Assembly: GCA_037043455.1 (NCBI GenBank)
Contig: JAWPHD010004481.1
Span: 26,001-90,000, forward strand
DNA length: 64,000 nt
Source of the DNA: Cyrtodaria siliqua
Taxonomy: Eukaryota > Mollusca > Bivalvia > Adapedonta > Hiatellidae
Reading direction: 5' to 3'
Part shown: positions 57,960 through 64,000 of the stretch, one piece after another
Layout: every line of letters starts with the position of its first letter
Position numbering within the stretch: the first letter of the stretch is position 1
The notes under the pieces: generated by a model
What the model was told of the DNA's origin: nothing
The model's database searches: none
The model's input: only the letters and a program-made list of their open reading frames with translations
Position numbers and translations under genes: made by a program

Positions 57960-58972
57960 GACCACACGAGAGATATATTTGTATTTATATATTTATTTTT
58001 TGTTTTTGTTATTCTTTTTAAATTTCAGCGTTAAATAAATTTAAACGTGTTCAGCACTTGTTCAAAATATTTCTAATATCAAAAGCCTTATATACATATA
58101 GTTCTAATTTCATCGCTTCGATTTTGTTTTCGCTATTTAATAACTGAACGAACTTCATGTAGTTTGGTTTTTCCAATAGTATTGTTTTATGTATGATTTT
58201 CTTAATTCTGTATAATTTTTGCAAGCGATAACGAAATGATACACGTCTTCGAGGCACTGGCATTGTCTGTATGTCCTTTCATGAAAAGGCACACGTATAG
58301 GCTTTCTGCAACATCCTCACTCTATTTCCTATTGTGAGAAGAGAGTCTAAATCTTGGAAAAAGCATAGCGTAATTTGGAGTTATTTAAAATATCAAGATA
58401 TGGTTTGTATTTAAAAACTGCACTTGTCCTATAAAATAACGCTCTAGTAGATCCGTTTAATTGGGTATTCCAATATTGAACAAATACGTCGCCGAGACGT
58501 TGTTTGAAAACAGTGAGAAACAAGTCCCTATCACCAACTCCCTGAGCTAGCCATACTTCATAATAACCCAGTGTTGATAACAAATGTCTAATTTGCGAGA
58601 CCCAGTTAAATTTTTATTTATTTGCCCTTCATCATCGTTTCTTAACATATTATAAACTATCTTTGTGTATTTCTTTTCGCTAGTTGCACATAATTTTAAC
58701 CAGTATTTTGTAATTATAGACTACCTTTTGTTTATGTAATTCAGTCTTCCAGTTTCACCGTATATAAAGCTATTTTGGGTATTTAATTTAACCCCCAATA
58801 AACGTTTACAAAAACCTAAATGTGTCCTTTCTACTTGTTTACCTTTATTAAATCCCATACCTCGGCCGAGTAATTTAATATAGGTGAGATTAGTTTATCA
58901 AATAAATCAAATGTATGATTAGGAGATAATTCGATAAATTTGTTTAAATATTTATTTAACTGGATAATAGTT
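57960..58972 (-). pseudogene. LINE C-terminal and post-RT region, antisense (copy B)
   Basis: Homologous to the 1,130-2,190 part of copy C. Minus-strand pieces at 58,051-58,263 and 58,347-58,583 (VWLAQGVGDRDLF, FKQRLGDVFVQYW) are C-terminal LINE sequence; 58,850-58,960 continues to LSPNHTFDLFDKLISPIL. At 58,972 it stops abruptly at the 21-bp array, so the RT core is missing in this copy. Confidence 0.8.
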
Positions 58973-61900
58973 AAGGTAACCACACTAACGTTTAAGACAA
59001 CAACACAAACGTTTAAGGCAACAACACTAACGTTTAACGTAACAACACTAACGTTCAAGGTAATAACACTGACATTTAAGGTAACAACACTAACGTTCAA
59101 GTTAACAACACTAACGTTTAAGGTAACAACATTAATGTTAAACGTAACAACACTAACGTTAAAGGTAACAACACTTATATTTTAGGTAACAATACTGTCG
59201 TTTAAGGTAACAATACTAACGTTTAAGGTAACACCACTAACGTTAACACTAACAACACTAATGTTAAACGTAACAACACTTATGTTTAAGGTAACAACAC
59301 TAAGGTTAAAGGTAACCACACTGTCGTTTAAGGTAACAACACTAACGTTAAAGGTAACAACACTAACGTTTAAGGTAACAAAACTAACGTTTAAGGTAAC
59401 AGCACTTACGTTTAAGGTAACAACACTAACGTTTAAGGTAACAGCACTAACGTTTAAGGTAACAACACTAAGGTTAAAGGTAACCACACTGTCGTTTAAG
59501 GTAACAACGCTAACGTTAAAGGTAACAACACTAACGTTTAAGGTAACAACACTAAGGTTAAAGGTAACCACACTGTCGTTTAAGATAACAACACTAACGT
59601 TTAAGGTAACAACACTAAGGTTAAAGGTAACCAAACTGTCGTTTAAGGTAACAACACTAACGTTAAAGGTAACAGCATTAACGTTTAAGGTAACAACACT
59701 AACGTTTAAGGTAACAGCACTAACGTTTAAGGTAACAACACTAACGTTTAAGGTAACAGCACTAACGTTTAAGGTAACAACACTAAGTTAAAAGGTAACC
59801 ACACTGTCGTTTAAGATAACAACACTAACGTTTAAGGTAACAGCACTAACGTTTAAGGTAACAACACTAAGGTTAAAGGTAACCAAACTGTCGTTTAAGG
59901 TAACAACACTAACGTTAAAGGTAACAGCACTAACGTTAAAGGTAACAGCACTTACGTTTAATGTAACAACAATAACGTTTAAGGCAACAGCACTAACGTT
60001 AAAGGCAACAACACTAACGTTTAAGGTAACAGCACTAACGTTAAAGGTAACAACACTAACGTTTAAGGTAACCACACTGTCGTTTAAGGTAACAACACTC
60101 ACGTTAAAGGTAACAGCACTTACGTTTAAGGTAACAACACTAACGTTTAAGGTACAAACACTAACGTCTAAGGTAACAACACTAACGTTTAAGGTAACGA
60201 AACTAGCGTTAAAGGAAACGACACTTACGTTTAAGGTAACGACACTAACGTTTAAGGTAACGACACTAACGTTAAAGGAAACGACACTTACGTTTAAGGT
60301 AACAGAAATAACGTTAAAGGAAACGACACTTACGTTTAAGGTAACAGCACTAACGTTTAAGGTAACGGCACTAACGTTAAAGGAAACGACACTAACGTTT
60401 AAGGCAACGACACTAACGTTAAAGGCAACAACACTAACGTTTAAGGCAACAACACTAACGTTAAAGGCAACAACACTAACGTTTAAGGCAACAATACTAA
60501 CGTTAAAGGCAACAGCACTTACGTTTAAGGCAACAACACTAACGTTAAAGGTAACAACACTAACGTTTAAGGCAACAACACTTACGTTTAAGGTTACAAC
60601 ACTAACGTTTAAGGCAACACTCTAACGTTTAAGGCAACAACACTTACGTTTAAGGTAACAACACTAACGTTAAAGGTAACAACACTAACGTTTAAGGCAA
60701 CAACACTTACGTTTAAGGTAACAACACTAACGTTTAAGGCAACAACACTAACGTTAAAGGTAACAACACTAACGTTAAAGGAAACAACACTTACGTTTAA
60801 GGTAACAGCACTAACGTTTAAGGTAACGGCACTAACGTTAAAGGAAACGACACTAACGTTTAAGGCAACGACACTAACGTTAAAGGCAACGACACTAACG
60901 TTTAAGGCAACAACACTAACGTTAAAGGTAACAACACTAACGTTTAAGGCAACAACACTAATGTTAAAGGCAACAGCACTTACGTTTTAGGCGACAACAC
61001 TAACGTTAAAGGTAACAACACTAACGTTTAAGGCAACAACACTTACGTTTAAGGTTACAACTCTAACGTTAAAGGCAACACTCTAACGTTTAAGGCAACA
61101 ACACTTACGTTTAAGGTAACAACACTAACGTTAAAGGTAACAACACTAAGGTTTAAGGCAACAACACTTACGTTTAAGGTAACAGCACTAACGTTTAAGG
61201 CAACAACACTTACGTTTAAGGCAACAACACTTACGTTTAAGGTAACAACACTAACGTTTAAGGTAACGACACTGACGTTAAAGGAAACGACATTTACATT
61301 TAAGGTAACAGCACTAACGTTAAAGGAAACAACACTTACGTTTAAGGTAACAGCACTAACGTTTAAGGTAACGACACTAACGTTAAAGGAAACGACACTA
61401 ACGTTTAAAGCAACAACACTAACGTTAAAGGCAACAACACTAACGTTTAAGGCAACAACACTAACGTTAAAGGTAACAACACTAACGTTTAAGGCAACAA
61501 CACTAACGTTAAAGGTAACAGCACTTACGTTTAAGGCAACAACACTAACGTTAAAGACAACAACACTTACGTTTAAGGCAACAACACTTACGTTAAAGGC
61601 AACAACACTTACGTTTAAGGTAACAACATTAACGTTTAAGGCAACAACACTAACGTTTAAGGCAACAACACTTACGTTTAAGGCAACAACACTAACGTTA
61701 AAGGTAACAACACTAACGTTTAAGGCAACAACACTTACGTTTAAGGTAACAACACTAACGTTAAAGGCAACAACACTAACGTTTAAGGCAACAACACTAA
61801 CGTTAAAGGTAACAACACTAACTTTTAAGGCAACAACACTTACGTTTAAGGCAACAACACTAACGTTAAAGGTAACAACACTAACTTTTAAGGCAACAAC

Positions 61901-62125
61901 ACTTACGTTTAAGGCAACAACACTAACGTTAAAGGTAACAACACTAACTTTTAAGGCAACAACACTTACGTTTAAGGCAACAACACTAACGTTAAAGGTA
62001 ACAACACTAACGTTTAAGGCAACAACACTTACGTTTAAGGTAACAACACTAACGTTTAAGGTAACACCACTAACTTTTAAGGTAACACCACTAACGTTCA
62101 AGGTAACAACACTGACGTGAAGGTA
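58972..62125. repeat. 21-bp minisatellite array (copy B)
   Basis: Again about 150 units of the same 21-mer. Near the right end units alternate between AACGTTTAAGG and AACGTTAAAGG, and a 63-bp trimer is exact in phase: TAACGTTAAAGG at 61,798, 61,861, 61,924 and 61,987. All long ORFs here, including the 348-codon minus-strand one at 61,055-62,101, follow from the unit being seven stop-free codons. Confidence 0.95.
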
Positions 62126-62333
62126 AAACTCTTAACTTTACAACTTAAACTAATAAAGATGTGTAGATGTTAAAAACTACCTATAGCATAATCAGGTAAC
62201 AATAAAAGTTGTTACCTTTAACATCTGAGTTGTCACTTCCTGACCTGAGAATGTGATTATAATTACCGGTGTTAGCTTAACGTTGTTGCAACTGTGACTA
62301 CCGCTTACAAAACAATACGAGGAAACTATATGT

Positions 62334-62602
62334 TTTTGTAGCATGGTCGGTGACATTTCCTTTGATGAATGCAGAGCATTAAATCGTTTAATTTAGGTTA
62401 ACTAAAGGGCGTGGCTTTACCGTACTACAACTAACGGATATTGGAATTAAGAGTACGGTCACTATGACGTCACAGTGTTACTCAGTACACCATGCTACAA
62501 AAAAGATAGAGTCTGTCTCAGCTCGTTGGTTATTTAAACACCTCGATGGCTACGCCCATCTCGGTGTTTAAATAAGACAACTCGCTGAGACCAGACTCTA
62601 TC
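62334..62602. mobile_element. MITE plus palindromic hairpin (copy B, inverted)
   Basis: The MITE is 62,334-62,502 (169 bp, TTTTGTAGCATGGT / ACCATGCTACAAAA), in the opposite orientation to 10,269-10,436. It is followed by an almost complete palindrome 62,503-62,602: arms AGATAGAGTCTGTCTCAGC and its partner, with TTATTTAAACACC near the centre. The arms are imperfect. Confidence 0.8.
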
Positions 62603-63074
62603 TATTACTTATTACGTTCGTTTCTTTTACCACAGGGAAGTTTGTTCGTCTTGTTTCGGCAATAACGTATTTTAATGTTTATATAAATCGAATTTGAATT
62701 TCTCCATTCGTTTAACTTGTTTCTACGGTAAGATTTTTTACGATAAGATGTTTTTACGGTAAGAACTTGTTTACGGTAAGATATGTCTATGGTAAAATGG
62801 TTTTACGGAAAGATCTTTTTACGGTAATACATTGTTAGATGTTCATAAAAGAACTCCGTGTATTTAAACGCTCCGTTATTTGTCAGGAACTGAGAGATAT
62901 ATTTTATGAATAACTATCCATTACTTTGTTTAGTTCAGAGCTGCAAATACAGATTTTAAAAAGAAATAAAAGTACTGAATGAGTGCCGTTATGAGGAAAT
63001 TAGAAGCTTCCTCATAACCGAAAAAATATGAAGTGGAGTTATCTGGCATATAGCATGTCCAAGGTAGGAATATG

Positions 63075-63299
63075 TAGGCGTAGCCCATCGAGGTGTTTAA
63101 ATAACCAACGAGCTGAGACAGACTCTATCTTTTTTGTAGCATGGTGTACTTAGTAACACTGTGACGTCATAGTGACCGTACTCTAAATTCCAATATCTGG
63201 TAGTTGTAGTACGGTATAGCCACGCCCCTTTAGTTACCCTTAATTAAACGATTTAATGCTCTGCATTCATCAAAGGAAATGTCACCGACCATGCTACAA
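63075..63299. mobile_element. MITE with one hairpin arm (copy B)
   Basis: The MITE is 63,132-63,299, in the same orientation as copy A; its left neighbour 63,075-63,131 holds one arm of the palindrome (GAGCTGAGACAGACTCTATC). Internal sequence close to the other two copies. Confidence 0.8.
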
Positions 63300-63845
63300 T
63301 TCTCTTGACAGTATATATGTTATGCAAGACATATGTTCCTATTTTTCGACACCCACATGCCAATTAATCAGTACTTGTATCACTTTGTTTTTACCATATT
63401 TAGATATGGTGACTTGGATAATCTCATTGTCAGGAAAGCAAAGGACACGATATAATGAATATGACATGTTTCTGTTTAATTAGGTTATTAGACGTGGAAT
63501 CCCATTTATTTTAGAATGGCTGATTGTGGAATCTATCACAGGAGACAAAATATTTAACAACACTAAGGGTTAATTATTTAATTATAATTTCAAGATAACA
63601 CATATAGAATCAACTATATGGAGATATATGGTCGCATAAAATTAACATCTCCTAGGTTGCTCGTTACCGAGCCCATAGCAAGATGATTGAGCTTTATTAA
63701 ATAAAAGTCCGTGCAATCGAGAAAAAAACAAAACCTTTTATTACTTTGCCATTTACCCAATAAAACAACACATTGTTATACGATTTGTAGAGTTAGTGGG
63801 TACGCAGGTAATGCACGCACCCTATCCACCAGCTACACCACTGTT

Positions 63846-64000
63846 ACAGATATGTTACTGCAAGAATTGAATAATGGACATGTCACTGAACTTATTTTTA
63901 TTGATCTCAAAAAAGCATTTGATCTAGTTAACCATGAACTTTTGTTGGCAAAACTTAAAAGTTATAATTTTGATAAATGCACTTTAAAATGATTCAACTC
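63846..64000 (+). pseudogene. LINE reverse transcriptase, start of a fragment cut by the window end
   Basis: From 63,846 the frame reads DMLLQELNNGHVTELIFIDLKKAFDLVNHELLLAKL, containing the first catalytic Asp block of LINE RT domains. The join to the duplication is abrupt at CTGTTACA, and the frame closes with TGA at 63,990. The remainder lies beyond the window. Confidence 0.75.

Larger units (their letters stand above)
56386..57960 (+). repeat. Segmental duplication copy B: TLR 3' UTR and flank
   Basis: Collinear with 4,437-5,330 (copy A) and, from 56,881, with 1-1,130 (copy C). It holds the likely polyadenylation signal, a long GA run, a roughly 135-bp insert at 57,033-57,170 flanked by TTAA on both sides, and two 42-bp units. 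Confidence 0.85.
62125..63845 (+). repeat. Segmental duplication copy B: post-array block
   Basis: Collinear with 9,345-11,060. It contains the TTACCGGTGTTAGCTTAACG unit once, the ACGGTAAGA tandem repeat (62,722-62,836), an extra inverted MITE with palindrome (62,334-62,602), a second MITE (63,132-63,299) and ends at CACCACTGTTACA, where a LINE begins. Confidence 0.85.

Noticed and set aside
61055..62101. 348-codon minus-strand ORF and other long ORFs inside the 21-bp arrays
   Set aside because: A 21-bp unit without stops stays open in several frames on both strands. The repeat proteins are a by-product of unit length, with no start context or non-repeat domain.

Overview
This is an AT-rich invertebrate genomic window, most likely from a mollusc and probably a bivalve. 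The pointers are an intron-poor Toll-like receptor (TLR) gene sitting in a recent segmental duplication, several non-LTR retrotransposon families, a Gmr1-type Ty3/Gypsy element, a fossil Polinton/adintovirus-like element and large minisatellites. The species call is inference. Only one gene looks intact and functional: the TLR at 53,770-56,385 (+). Almost everything else is mobile DNA, tandem repeat or decayed copies.

Layout. (1) 1-3,100: 3' flank of an unseen TLR paralogue (copy C of the duplication) with an antisense LINE. (2) 3,522-4,140: a perfect foldback element and a short tandem repeat. (3) 4,391-11,060: copy A of the duplication, namely the last codons of a dead TLR, its flank, a 3.2-kb array of a 21-bp repeat (6,160-9,345) and post-array sequence with a MITE. 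(4) 12,068-12,294: a possible exon. (5) 12,925-31,135: a nested transposon cluster. Its core is a minus-strand Polinton/adintovirus-like provirus: packaging ATPase, fibre-like protein, a 38-residue ORF, small virion protein, double-jelly-roll major capsid protein, pX-like peptide, adenain-type protease, PLA2 domain and retroviral-type integrase. It has been broken by a Tx1/L1-like LINE (19,560-23,322) and by 5'-truncated copies of a reverse-transcriptase element (YLDD type) at 12,925, 16,690, 26,483 and 28,053; a further copy at 30,495 lies in neighbouring sequence. No DNA polymerase B was found. (6) 29,920-32,300: a degraded minus-strand gene-family member split by the 30,495 RT copy. (7) 32,460-39,700: mostly non-coding, with diverged duplications, tandem repeats and a LINE 3' end. 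(8) 39,700-47,066: a minus-strand Ty3/Gypsy element with integrase upstream of reverse transcriptase and a SCAN-like Gag (Gmr1 type). (9) 47,066-53,110: satellite, a second flank-plus-LTR copy, a 59-bp minisatellite invaded by a LINE and a tRNA-derived SINE. (10) 53,205-63,845: copy B of the duplication, with a MITE, the intact TLR, its 3' flank, a LINE piece, a second 21-bp array (58,972-62,125) and the post-array block. (11) 63,846-end: the start of another LINE RT.

Two observations stand out. Four minus-strand genes of the fossil Polinton start directly behind a shared motif of the form TCTAATCATATTATATAT, a candidate conserved promoter. And the RT-element copies carry a hairpin in their 3' tail whose stem differs by compensatory changes between subfamilies, suggesting a maintained RNA structure. 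The TLR cluster is being duplicated together with its satellite DNA.
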